Positions 23,866-32,275 of a DNA stretch of 32,874 nucleotides are shown piece by piece (positions within the stretch are counted from its first letter, which is position 1; every line of letters begins with the position of its first letter). The stretch covers positions 1 through 32,874 of the forward strand of contig JASLDM010000072.1 in NCBI GenBank assembly GCA_030151565.1, written 5' to 3'. A program made the translations under genes and the position numbers. The notes under the pieces are model-generated. The model was not told the origin of the DNA, did not search any database, and saw only the letters and a program-made list of their open reading frames with translations. Origin of the DNA: Flavobacterium sp. (lineage in GTDB: Bacteria > Bacteroidota > Bacteroidia > Flavobacteriales > Flavobacteriaceae).

Positions 23866-24432
23866 TTATTTTTTTAATTCTTTAGCAACTTCTTCAAGTT
23901 CTGAATACCACTCGGCTCCAAATTTTCTAGTCAAAGCTTCTTTTACAAATCTGTAAACAGGTACTTCAAGTTCTTTTCCTAAGGTACACGCATCGCTGCA
24001 AATATGCCATTTATGATAGTTTACCGCAGAAAAGTCTGAGAATTGTTTGATACGTATAGGATAAAGGTGGCAAGAAATAGGTTTTTTCCAATCTACCAAA
24101 CCTTGGTTATACGCTTGTTCTATACCACAAAGCGCGGTGTCTTCGTCATAAATTACATAAGCACAGTCGGCGCCATTAATTAAAGGTGTTTCCCACTCTC
24201 CATCTTCACCTACAATTGAGGTTCCTTGTGCTTCTATAGCTGCAATTCCCTCTGGACGCAAAAAAGGCTTAACGGTTTCGTAAATTTCGGCCATGATTTT
24301 TGTTTCCTCTTCTTCTAAAGGAGCCCCTGCATCACCATCTACACAACATTGGCCTTTGCAAGCACTTAGATTGCAAACAAACTCTTTGTCAAATAAATCT
24401 TCTGAAACGATTGTTTTTCCTATCTGAAACAT
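23866..24432 (-). CDS. DUF3109 family cysteine-rich protein
   Basis: This is a 188-residue DUF3109 protein, conserved in Bacteroidota and related to the YkgJ zinc/iron cysteine-cluster group. Cysteines stand in CNLSACKGQCC (20-30), ISCHLYPIRI and WHICSDACTLG, suggesting metal or cluster binding. I start at 24,432 (MFQIGKTIV) because the family begins there; an upstream in-frame start at 24,468 would add 12 unconserved residues. No signal peptide. Function unknown. The 188 bases between it and the divergent marC show nothing strong. Confidence 0.88.
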   Translation of the reverse strand: MFQIGKTIVSEDLFDKEFVCNLSACKGQCCVDGDAGAPLEEEETKIMAEIYETVKPFLRPEGIAAIEAQGTSIVGEDGEWETPLINGADCAYVIYDEDTALCGIEQAYNQGLVDWKKPISCHLYPIRIKQFSDFSAVNYHKWHICSDACTLGKELEVPVYRFVKEALTRKFGAEWYSELEEVAKELKK

Positions 24433-24620
24433 CCTATTATGGTTTTGAAATTTCGTGTAAAAATACAATTTAAATATAGATTTCGTAGCTGCGCTTTGCT
24501 GAGGAAGGTTTTTTAAAACGATACTAAATAATTATTGCTTAATAAAGCAGGATAAAAGGGCGGGTTTCATTTGAATTAAGTAAATTTATCTTTTTGAAAA
24601 TGAAATAAATAGGATTCACT

Positions 24621-25196
24621 ATGGAAGTAGACTTAAAGGAGGTTATAACAGTTGGAATGATTTTATTTGCGGTGATTGATATTTTAGGATCTATTCCTAT
24701 CGTGGTTGAGTTGAGAAGTAGGGTAGGACATATACAATCAGAGAAGGCAACTATCGTAGCTGCGGTTATTATGGTGGCTTTTTTGTTTGTAGGCGAAACA
24801 ATTCTTAATTTGATTGGTATTGATGTGAATTCATTTGCCGTAGCAGGATCCTTTGTTTTGTTTTTTTTGGCGTTAGAAATGATATTGGGTATTCGCTTGT
24901 ATAAAGATGAAGCCCCTGATACAGCTTCCATTGTTCCATTGGCTTTTCCATTGATTGCAGGTGCGGGTGTTTTAACTACATTATTGTCATTAAAAGCACA
25001 ATATCAGAGTATCAATATAATGTTGGGAATTTTGCTGAATATGATAGTTGTGTATGTTGTACTTAAACTGTCTGGAAAAATTGAGCGATTATTAGGGGCA
25101 AATGGACTAGGGGTCATTCGAAAAGTGTTTGGTATTATTCTCTTGGCTATCGCTGTTAAATTATTTGCAAGTAATGTTAAAGGGTTATTTGATTGA
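24621..25196 (+). CDS. MarC family integral membrane protein
   Basis: This is a 191-residue polytopic membrane protein with about six hydrophobic segments: ~10-30, 45-65, 72-92, ~112-130, ~136-152 and ~165-188. Its family signatures include VIDILGSIPI near the N-terminus and IVPLAFPLIAGAGVLTTL in the centre. MarC proteins are inner-membrane proteins of unknown transport role; the old link to multiple antibiotic resistance is not supported. It starts a three-gene run with a small membrane protein and a FAD protein. Confidence 0.92.
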   Translation: MEVDLKEVITVGMILFAVIDILGSIPIVVELRSRVGHIQSEKATIVAAVIMVAFLFVGETILNLIGIDVNSFAVAGSFVLFFLALEMILGIRLYKDEAPDTASIVPLAFPLIAGAGVLTTLLSLKAQYQSINIMLGILLNMIVVYVVLKLSGKIERLLGANGLGVIRKVFGIILLAIAVKLFASNVKGLFD

Positions 25197-25246
25197 AAAT
25201 TATTTAGTACTTTCGAGTCCTAATAAGAAATTAGTTAGACAGTAAA

Positions 25247-25441
25247 ATGAAAATATTCAGTTATGTAATCTACGTTTTCGCTGCTATAATGATAGTGATG
25301 AATGTGATGATGTTAGACTTTAGCAATCTTTTTGAAGGAGATAGCTTAATTGCCTTAATTGGTATTATCGCGTTGTTATGTGCGGTTTGTATTTTGTTAA
25401 TATACAGAACATCAAACATGATTAACGAAAAAACCAAATAG
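25247..25441 (+). CDS. Small two-helix membrane protein
   Basis: This 64-residue protein has two membrane helices (~4-24 and ~35-53), a short acidic loop and a basic C-terminus. It is not recognised as a named family. The gene ends 2 bases before the FAD protein start, so the two are probably co-transcribed. Confidence 0.7.
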   Translation: MKIFSYVIYVFAAIMIVMNVMMLDFSNLFEGDSLIALIGIIALLCAVCILLIYRTSNMINEKTK

Positions 25442-25443
25442 TT

Positions 25444-26052
25444 ATGTTTGATGTGCTTGTTATCGGTGGCGGAGTATCTGGTGTAAGTTGTGCTCAAATT
25501 TTAGGGTCGGCTTATAAGAAGGCTTTTGTCGCTGATAAGAAGGTAGGAATTGTTCTGCATCAAAAGGCATCGATGCTTCAAGATGCTGCTTTTTACAATG
25601 CTTATGGTGTTCCGCCTGGAACACTAGGTAGTACTTTACTTACGGAATCTCAAGAAGTTTTAACGAACTATTATCCTCATATTGAGCAAATATTGCAGGA
25701 AAAGGTTTTGGAGGTATGTAAGAAGGAAGATTTTTTTGAAGTAACGACAAATAGAGCAACGTATAATGCTCGAATTGTAGTGGTGGCTGTAAATTCCAGT
25801 TCAACTTTTCAGATTGAAGGATTGATGGACTTTGTGATGCCTCATCAGAAATCATTAGCTTCGAAAAACCGTATTCAGCTACGCAATACAGATCATCTTG
25901 TGGCACCTGGTATTTATGTAGCAGGAACATTGGCTGGACATCGTAGTCAGCTTGCAATTGCTGCAGGAAGTGGTGCTGCCGTTGCAACAGATATCTTAAC
26001 ACTTTGGAATAACGGTGTTGAGACGCATAGTCACGATAGTATTCGTAAATAA
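25444..26052 (+). CDS. Short FAD-binding oxidoreductase, thioredoxin-reductase-like
   Basis: This is a 202-residue flavoprotein. The N-terminal FAD-binding GGGVSG (8-13) follows the strand FDVLVIG, and the C-terminal FAD block is GIYVAGTLAGHRSQLAIAAGSGAAVA (~161-186). Thioredoxin-reductase relatives have ~310 residues with an inserted NADPH domain and a CxxC; both are missing here. There is no stop or frameshift in between, so this is probably a compact natural family rather than a fragment. Electron donor and acceptor are unknown. Confidence 0.8.
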   Translation: MFDVLVIGGGVSGVSCAQILGSAYKKAFVADKKVGIVLHQKASMLQDAAFYNAYGVPPGTLGSTLLTESQEVLTNYYPHIEQILQEKVLEVCKKEDFFEVTTNRATYNARIVVVAVNSSSTFQIEGLMDFVMPHQKSLASKNRIQLRNTDHLVAPGIYVAGTLAGHRSQLAIAAGSGAAVATDILTLWNNGVETHSHDSIRK

Positions 26053-26115
26053 TCTTTTTTAGCCTTTTTTCGATCGTAAAGTTGTACCTTTCGTATTTAA
26101 CAGATTGCGTATATT

Positions 26116-26850
26116 ATGGCTTCTATCAAAACAATTTTAGCGGCAGTTGCTCATCGTCCTTGGATAATGCCAAGTCGTTCTTGGGCTTATTATCAAGAAT
26201 GGAACAACGCCCTTTTTTTACATTGGAAAGTTTCTCCAAAAGAATTGGAGGGATTGATTCCTGTTGGATTGGAGCTTGATCTTTTTGATGGAAATGCTTG
26301 GGTTTCTTTAGTGCCTTTTACTATGGAAAAAATACGCCCTCGCGGACTTCCTCCGTTTGCGCCAATTTCTAATTTTCACGAGATCAATTTGAGAACTTAC
26401 GTGGTTTTGGATGGGAAGCCAGGTGTTTATTTTTTAAATATTGAAGCCAGTAAATACAGTTCTGCAGTTTTAGCTAAAGCATTTTCTGGTCTGCCTTATA
26501 AGAAAGCTACTATGCAACGCCGCCAAGAAGGGGCTAAGTTGTATTATACTTCTGAAGATGAGGAAAAAGGTATTGCTTTTAGTGTGGATTTTGAAATAGG
26601 CAAACGTAAAGTAGATTCGACAGCATTGGATTTGTGGCTGACCGAACGCTATTGTTTGTATTTAGACAAACTAGATCAATTGGTACGCTATGAAATACAG
26701 CATAAGCCCTGGGACTTAAATGAAGTTCGGATAGGAAGCTTAAAAACGATATATCCTTTAGGCGCTTTAGATTTGTCGAGAGCTCCAGATTGTATGCATT
26801 ATTCAAAAGGAGTAGAGGTTGTAGCTTGGGACAAGGAACAACTAGGATAG
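26116..26850 (+). CDS. DUF2071 (YqjF-like) family protein
   Basis: This is a 244-residue protein of the DUF2071/YqjF type, with an acetoacetate-decarboxylase-like barrel expected. Characteristic segments are WKVSPKELEGLIPVGLELD, AWVSLVPFTM, NFHEINLRTYV and GVYFLNIEAS. The biochemical role of the family is unknown. It is preceded by a separate AT-rich leader and followed by a strong terminator shared with polA. Confidence 0.9.
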   Translation: MASIKTILAAVAHRPWIMPSRSWAYYQEWNNALFLHWKVSPKELEGLIPVGLELDLFDGNAWVSLVPFTMEKIRPRGLPPFAPISNFHEINLRTYVVLDGKPGVYFLNIEASKYSSAVLAKAFSGLPYKKATMQRRQEGAKLYYTSEDEEKGIAFSVDFEIGKRKVDSTALDLWLTERYCLYLDKLDQLVRYEIQHKPWDLNEVRIGSLKTIYPLGALDLSRAPDCMHYSKGVEVVAWDKEQLG

Positions 26851-26856
26851 CTAGAT

Positions 26857-26896
26857 AAAAAAAAGCGAATGATTCATTAAATCATTCGCTTTTTTT
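26857..26896. terminator. Bidirectional terminator between DUF2071 gene and polA
   Basis: The arms are 26,857-26,873 and 26,881-26,896: A-run, GCGAATGAT, a 7-base loop, ATCATTCGC, T-run. It is symmetric and works in both directions for these convergent genes. Confidence 0.92.
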
Positions 26897-26902
26897 ATAT
26901 TA

Positions 26903-29713
26903 TTAATGGGCTTCAAGCCAGTTTAATCCTGTGCCTAAATCTACAATTAGAGGTACTTGCAGCGGGAAAGCATTCTCCATTTCTGTTTTGATCATTATTT
27001 TTAGGTTTTCAAGCTCTTCTTTATGCGCATCAAAAACCAACTCATCGTGTACTTGTAAAAGCATTTTAGACTTCCAGTTTTCGTCTGTAAGTTTTTTGTG
27101 AATGCGAATCATAGCAATTTTGATAATGTCCGCAGCACTTCCTTGGATTGGGGCATTTACAGCATTACGTTCTGCACCACCGCGTACCATTGCGTTTTGA
27201 GAGTGAATGTCTTTTAGGTAACGACGACGACCTAAAACGGTTTGTACATAGCCGTTTTGACGTGCAAACTCAATCTGGTTTTGGATGTATTGTTTTAAAA
27301 CGGGATATGTAGCGTAATAGGCCTCTATCAAATCTTTACTTTCTGAGCGACTCAAATTTGTTTGATTGCTTAAACCAAAAGCTGAAACCCCGTAGATAAT
27401 TCCAAAGTTTACAGTTTTTGCGTGACTACGTTGCTCTTTGGTTACTTCTTCAAGAGGTACTCCGAAAACTTTGGCAGCCGTAGCTCGGTGAATGTCTTCT
27501 CCACGTTGGAATGATTCTATCATATTGGGCTCTTGGCTCAAAGCAGCAATGATTCGAAGTTCAATTTGAGAATAATCGGCAGCTAGTAAAACGTAGTTTT
27601 CATCCCGTGCAACAAATGCTTTACGCACTTGACGACCGCGTTCTGTTCGGATTGGAATGTTTTGTAGATTTGGATTGTTTGAACTCAAGCGTCCCGTTGC
27701 AGCTACTGCTTGCATATATTCGGTGTGTATGCGCTGTGTTTTAGAATCAATTTGTTTAGGTAAAGCATCTACATAAGTGTTTTGTAGCTTGATGAGTTGA
27801 CGCCATTCTAAAATATCACGAACGATTTGATGCTCCGAAGCTAAGTTGCTTAGGATTTCTTCTCCCGTTGCGTATTGACCTGTTTTTGTTTTCTTTGGTT
27901 TTGACCCTCCAATCTTTAGCTTTTCAAAAAGTATATCTCCGAGTTGTTTTGGAGAGGCTAAATTGAATACTTCATCGGCTTCTTCAAAAATACGCTCTTC
28001 TAATGCTTTAATATCTTCTTCTAATTTTTGAGAAAGGCTGTTTAAAAAAGATACATCCAAACGAATACCTTCACTTTCCATAGCAGCTAAAACAGAAACT
28101 AAAGGAACTTCAATGGTGTCAAAGAGTTCTTGAGTATTTGTGCGTACCAATTCTGGGGCAAATACGTGTTTTAATTGTAATGTGATGTCGGCATCTTCTC
28201 CCGCATATTCTTTGACTAATGCAACGTCAATTTCGCGCATTGTTTTTTGTGTTTTGCCTTTGCCTATTAGGTTTTCAATTGGTTGAGGAGTGTGCTTTAA
28301 ATAGGTTTCTGATAAGATATCCATATTGTGACGCATATCTGGATTGATTAAATAATGAGCGATCATCGTGTCAAACAATGGCCCTTTCACCTCCAAATGA
28401 TATTGCTTAAGTATCTTGATGTCGTATTTTAAGTTTTGACCAATTTTTTCAATGCTCTCAGATTCAAAGAAAGGTCTAAATTGTTCTGCTAGAGCTAAGG
28501 CTTCTTCTTGATCGTCAGGGAATGGTACGTAAAAAGCACTTCCTTTTTCGTATGAGAAAGCGATACCAACTAATTCTGCGTGTAATGGGTTTAACCCTGT
28601 AGTTTCTGTATCGAAACAAACGCTTTGTTGTTGAAGCAAATTGTCGATGAATAAGCGTACTCCCAATTTACCTTCTATTATTTGATAGAAATGTTCGGTT
28701 GTGTTTAAATTGGTAAAGTAAGCGTCTAAACTATTTCCATCCTCAGAGCCCATTGGTGTTTCAAATAACGAGAATTGCTCATCAGTTGTGGTTGTGCTTT
28801 TTTTATCGGCAGTTGAGGTAGTTTGTCCGTCGTTAAATATTTTATCGAACTGTTCTTTCATTCTGCGGAACTCAAGCTCTACAAAAAGGGCATCTGCTTT
28901 TTCGATATCTGGTTTTTCAAGTTCGTAGTCTGTAGCGTTGAATGTAACAGGACAGTCAAGCAATATGGTTGCAAGTGTTTTGGAAAGGAGTCCTTGTTCT
29001 TGATTGTTTTCTACGTTCTCTTTCATTTTGCCTTTTAATTCGTGGCTATGAGCAAAGAGATTCTCCATAGATCCGTATTGTTTCAAGAACTTCTTAGCAG
29101 TTTTTTCACCTACACCAGGTAATCCAGGGATGTTGTCTACTGAATCTCCCATCATCCCCAAAAAGTCGATAACTTGTTCCGGGTGCTCTACTTCAAACTT
29201 TTCTTGAACTTCGGGTACGCCCCATATTTCAACACCATTCCCCATTCGGGCTGGTTTGTACATAAATATGTTTTCTGAAACTAACTGTGCGTAGTCCTTA
29301 TCTGGAGTTACCATATAGACCTTAAAGTTTTCTTTTTCAGCTTGTTTTGAAAGTGTACCAATTAAATCATCCGCTTCAAATCCTGCCACTTCTATAATTG
29401 GAATATGCATAGCTTCCAAAAGTTGCTTGATATATGGAATAGCTATTTTAATTGCTTCAGGAGTTTCGTCTCTGTTGGCTTTGTATTCCGGGAAGAGTTC
29501 GTTTCTAAGATCACTTCCTCCTTTGTCAAAAGCAACAGCTAGATGATCGGGTTGTTCTTTTTTAATTACATCCAAAAGTGAATTCATAAATCCTAAGACA
29601 GCAGATGTGTCTACACCTTTGGAGTTGATTCTTGGGTTTTTTATAAAGGCATAATATCCTCTAAATATTAATGCAAAAGCATCGAGTAGAAATAGGCGTT
29701 TTTGATCGGCCAT
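26903..29713 (-). CDS. polA: DNA polymerase I
   Basis: This is a 936-residue polymerase I for Okazaki-fragment processing and repair. The N-terminal 5'-3' exonuclease (~1-290) has EVAGFEADDLIGTL and the helix-hairpin-helix GLPGVGEKTAKKFL. The 3'-5' exonuclease (~350-530) keeps its metal residues: DTETTGL (~366-372), NLKYD and YAGEDAD, so proofreading appears intact. The polymerase domain has DYSQIELR (motif A), KTVNFGIIYG (motif B) and VHDELVF (motif C). I start at 29,713 (MADQKRLFLL), 12 codons inside the longest frame, because that is the family start and it leaves a normal leader after the -7 box at 29,747-29,754. Confidence 0.97.
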   Translation of the reverse strand: MADQKRLFLLDAFALIFRGYYAFIKNPRINSKGVDTSAVLGFMNSLLDVIKKEQPDHLAVAFDKGGSDLRNELFPEYKANRDETPEAIKIAIPYIKQLLEAMHIPIIEVAGFEADDLIGTLSKQAEKENFKVYMVTPDKDYAQLVSENIFMYKPARMGNGVEIWGVPEVQEKFEVEHPEQVIDFLGMMGDSVDNIPGLPGVGEKTAKKFLKQYGSMENLFAHSHELKGKMKENVENNQEQGLLSKTLATILLDCPVTFNATDYELEKPDIEKADALFVELEFRRMKEQFDKIFNDGQTTSTADKKSTTTTDEQFSLFETPMGSEDGNSLDAYFTNLNTTEHFYQIIEGKLGVRLFIDNLLQQQSVCFDTETTGLNPLHAELVGIAFSYEKGSAFYVPFPDDQEEALALAEQFRPFFESESIEKIGQNLKYDIKILKQYHLEVKGPLFDTMIAHYLINPDMRHNMDILSETYLKHTPQPIENLIGKGKTQKTMREIDVALVKEYAGEDADITLQLKHVFAPELVRTNTQELFDTIEVPLVSVLAAMESEGIRLDVSFLNSLSQKLEEDIKALEERIFEEADEVFNLASPKQLGDILFEKLKIGGSKPKKTKTGQYATGEEILSNLASEHQIVRDILEWRQLIKLQNTYVDALPKQIDSKTQRIHTEYMQAVAATGRLSSNNPNLQNIPIRTERGRQVRKAFVARDENYVLLAADYSQIELRIIAALSQEPNMIESFQRGEDIHRATAAKVFGVPLEEVTKEQRSHAKTVNFGIIYGVSAFGLSNQTNLSRSESKDLIEAYYATYPVLKQYIQNQIEFARQNGYVQTVLGRRRYLKDIHSQNAMVRGGAERNAVNAPIQGSAADIIKIAMIRIHKKLTDENWKSKMLLQVHDELVFDAHKEELENLKIMIKTEMENAFPLQVPLIVDLGTGLNWLEAH

Positions 29714-29746
29714 AAATGAGAATTTTATAATTTGACGATGAAGTTT

Positions 29747-29754
29747 CAAAGATA
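29747..29754 (-). promoter_or_regulatory. -7 box of polA
   Basis: On the minus strand this reads TATCTTTG, matching TAnnTTTG, 33 bases before the chosen polA start. No clear -33 box is seen. Confidence 0.5.
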
Positions 29755-29920
29755 AGCAATTTGAAGGGAATCTACTTTTTTGAATAAGTGAATAGCTTTG
29801 GTTTTTTTAGGATGTTGTAGAGCAACCGCCCACGAATTACAAGAAGTTGTTTGCTTTGCTTTAAAAGACTAAGAAATATCAGGAATACTTCAAAAGAATT
29901 AGGAACTAGCCAGTCTTAAA

Positions 29921-29935
29921 CTTTGTTAAACAAAG
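29921..29935. repeat. 15-base palindrome upstream of the metallophosphoesterase gene
   Basis: CTTTGTT-a-AACAAAG is perfect, 50 bases before the gene start. It could be an operator or an mRNA hairpin. The remainder of the polA-to-phosphoesterase gap (29,755-29,985) shows nothing else that I can support. Confidence 0.4.
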
Positions 29936-29985
29936 GGGGATATTGGTTCTTATTTTTAAATTTGTTAGTTACAAAAAATTTAAAA

Positions 29986-31212
29986 ATGCGTTGGTTCATC
30001 CTAGTTTTAGTCTTTATACTCATTGAGTTTTATTCTTATCAAGTACTTCGTCAATTTTCAAAAAGCCCCGTTGTTTTATGGAGTTATATTTTAATTTCCT
30101 TAGCGATTGTTGCTTATGTAGTCTATGGTTTTCTTCAGTTTGATAGATCTGTTGGGCAAAATCATCAAAGTATGATCGCAATGGGACTTATTCTATTGAT
30201 TTATTTGCCTAAGCTCATCTTGACGTTAGTGTTGTTGTTAGAAGATGCAGGAAGAATGTTTATGGGAATGGCTAATTATTTTATAACGGAAACGAATCGT
30301 GGTGAGCCTTTTTTGCCAAGTCGTAGAAAATTCGTTTCTCAGGTAGCTTTAGGTATTGCGTCGATTCCGTTTATATCTATTCTGCACGGGATTACTATCG
30401 GACGTTATAAGTTTCAGGTTCATAAACAGACTGTGTTTTTTGATGATTTGCCTGAAGCATTTGATGGATTTACGTTTACACAGATTTCCGATATCCACTG
30501 CGGGAGCTTTGATAATAAAGAAAAAATAAGTCACGCTATTGATATTATTAATCAACAGGATTCTGAATTAGTGCTTTTTACAGGAGATTTGGTTAATAGC
30601 ATTGCAGAGGAGATGCATCCGTGGCTGGAAACTTTTAGTGAAATACGCCCACATACGTATGGTAAGTATTCTATTTTGGGGAATCACGATTACGGAGAAT
30701 ATGTTAATTGGAAAACGAAAGAAGATAAGGAGCGAAATTTTCAAGCTATTAAGGAGTTACATCCAGGTATGGATTTCAAATTGCTATTGAATGAAAACGT
30801 TTGGCTTGAGCGTGATGGGGCTCGAATAGCTTTAGTAGGTGTTGAAAATTGGGGCGTTAAATTCAAGAAAATGGGGAATTTGGACCAAGCAACCACAGGA
30901 GTTGAAGCTGCCGATTTTAAGATTTTAATGAGTCACGATCCTTCTCATTGGGATGCTCAAATTTTGAATCATCCTAAGAATTTTCAGCTGACATTAGCAG
31001 GACATACTCACGGTTCTCAGTTTGGTATTGAGATTCCGGGTATTATCAAATGGAGTCCAATTCAGTATGTGTATAAGCAATGGGCAGGCTTGTATCAAAA
31101 AATGGGTCGATTTTTGTATGTGAATAGAGGCTTTGGCTATCACGCTTATCCTGGTAGGGTAGGAATATGGCCTGAGATTACAGTTTTTGAATTAAGAAAA
31201 AGAAAAAAATAG
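29986..31212 (+). CDS. Membrane-anchored calcineurin-like metallophosphoesterase
   Basis: This is a 408-residue protein with four N-terminal hydrophobic helices (~3-20, 30-50, 62-86 and ~116-138) and a catalytic domain from ~150. The metal sites are complete: DIHCG (169-173), GDLVN (200-204), GNHDYG (232-237), SHDPSHWD and GHTHGS (~334-339). It is related to the YkuE/YaeI type that acts on membrane-linked phosphodiesters such as UDP-diacylglucosamine. An SRRKFVSQVALG twin-arginine-like motif precedes the fourth helix. I start at 29,986 (MRWFILVLVF), since the upstream TTG at 29,923 lies in a palindrome. Substrate unknown. Confidence 0.9.
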   Translation: MRWFILVLVFILIEFYSYQVLRQFSKSPVVLWSYILISLAIVAYVVYGFLQFDRSVGQNHQSMIAMGLILLIYLPKLILTLVLLLEDAGRMFMGMANYFITETNRGEPFLPSRRKFVSQVALGIASIPFISILHGITIGRYKFQVHKQTVFFDDLPEAFDGFTFTQISDIHCGSFDNKEKISHAIDIINQQDSELVLFTGDLVNSIAEEMHPWLETFSEIRPHTYGKYSILGNHDYGEYVNWKTKEDKERNFQAIKELHPGMDFKLLLNENVWLERDGARIALVGVENWGVKFKKMGNLDQATTGVEAADFKILMSHDPSHWDAQILNHPKNFQLTLAGHTHGSQFGIEIPGIIKWSPIQYVYKQWAGLYQKMGRFLYVNRGFGYHAYPGRVGIWPEITVFELRKRKK

Positions 31213-31232
31213 TGTAATTCGTTAAAAACACA

Positions 31233-31240
31233 TATTTTTG
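31233..31240 (+). promoter_or_regulatory. -7 box of the thioredoxin-like gene
   Basis: TATTTTTG fits TAnnTTTG, 48 bases before the start at 31,289. Confidence 0.4.
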
Positions 31241-31288
31241 CTTATATTAAGTACGGAATAATCCGATAAAATTATAAAAGAGTTATAT

Positions 31289-31582
31289 ATGTCAAGATTT
31301 GGAGAATTGATAAAAGCAGAGGTTCCTGTATTAATTCATTTTTTTACCCAATGGAATGAAGGTTCCAAAGCAATGCATCCTGTAGTTTATGATGTTGCAG
31401 CGGCTTTAGGAGATCAAGTTCGTGTTGTAAAAATAGATGTTGAAAAGAATCCTGAATTAATTGAAGCACTTCGTATCAAGCAAGTTCCAACTTTAATGCT
31501 TTATAAAAAAGGAGCCATGATCTGGAGACAAACGGGAACTATGGATGCCAATGCCTTAATCAATGTAGTACGTACATTATAA
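31289..31582 (+). CDS. Thioredoxin-fold protein lacking the CxxC active site
   Basis: This is a 97-residue single thioredoxin domain with the usual strands (VPVLIHFFTQW, VRVVKIDVEKNPEL) and the cis-proline loop QVPTLMLY (P67). At the active site it has WNEGSK (22-27) where thioredoxins have WCGPCK, and there is no cysteine anywhere. It therefore cannot act as a disulfide reductase; a binding or chaperone-like role is possible. Its stop codon overlaps the stop region of the convergent deacetylase gene (31,577-31,582). Confidence 0.88.
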   Translation: MSRFGELIKAEVPVLIHFFTQWNEGSKAMHPVVYDVAAALGDQVRVVKIDVEKNPELIEALRIKQVPTLMLYKKGAMIWRQTGTMDANALINVVRTL

Positions 31583-32197
31583 TTTCCCGAATTTAAATCC
31601 TTTTTCTTTTAAAAATGTGATGGTTTTTGGTAGGGCATAGCGCAACCGTTCTTCAGCCTTTAAGCTATCGTGAAAAACAATAATACTTCCTGAACGCACG
31701 TTTTTAGTCGCGTTCTGATAACATTTGTCCTTGTCTAAGTGCGTATCGTAGTCTCTGCTTAGTATTTCCCACATAATAATTTGGTAGTTCTCTTTTTGGA
31801 GTGCTTTGATTTGAGAGGGTGTGATTCTTCCATATGGTGGACGGATTAAACGCGTGCTTAAAGCTGTGTGCTTTTCTATTTCTGTAGTACAAGCGGTTAC
31901 ATTTTTCTTATAGTTTGCCGTGCTGGTTTTCCAGCCATTTAGATGATTGAAGGTGTGATTTCCAACTTGATGCCCTTCTTCTAAGATGCGTTTAAATACT
32001 TCAGGATGTTTGCGAATGTTGTCTCCAATACAGAAAAATGTCGCTGTAATATTATATTCTTTCAGTATATCCAATACCCAAGGAGTAACCTCAGGAATTG
32101 GTCCGTCATCAAAAGTGAGGTAAATCTCATTCTTGTTATTTTTGACATTCCAAGTTTGATTGGTAAAGATGGAGGTAAAGAAAGATGGAATTTTCAT
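31577..32197 (-). CDS. Polysaccharide deacetylase (NodB domain)
   Basis: This is a 206-residue carbohydrate esterase family 4 enzyme that removes N-acetyl groups from a glycan such as peptidoglycan or a surface polysaccharide. Motif 1 is TFDDGP (28-33), with the catalytic Asp30 and metal-binding Asp31. Motif 2 is HTFNH (81-85), motif 3 RPPYGR (119-124), and the motif 5-like block is IIVFHDS near the end. No signal peptide or membrane helix is seen, so the location is uncertain. It converges on, and overlaps by 6 bases, the thioredoxin-like gene. Confidence 0.92.
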   Translation of the reverse strand: MKIPSFFTSIFTNQTWNVKNNKNEIYLTFDDGPIPEVTPWVLDILKEYNITATFFCIGDNIRKHPEVFKRILEEGHQVGNHTFNHLNGWKTSTANYKKNVTACTTEIEKHTALSTRLIRPPYGRITPSQIKALQKENYQIIMWEILSRDYDTHLDKDKCYQNATKNVRSGSIIVFHDSLKAEERLRYALPKTITFLKEKGFKFGKL

Positions 32198-32215
32198 TTT
32201 TTAGGTAAAGATAAA

Positions 32216-32247
32216 AAAAGAGCAGCTGTTTGTACAGCTGCTCTTTT
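32216..32247 (-). terminator. Terminator downstream of the TolC-family gene
   Basis: A 13-bp perfect stem, AAAAGAGCAGCTG / CAGCTGCTCTTTT, has a 6-base loop and is flanked by A/T runs. It ends the leftward efflux transcript before the deacetylase start. Confidence 0.92.
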
Positions 32248-32275
32248 ATAAAACAAATTAATAATTATGAAAAAA

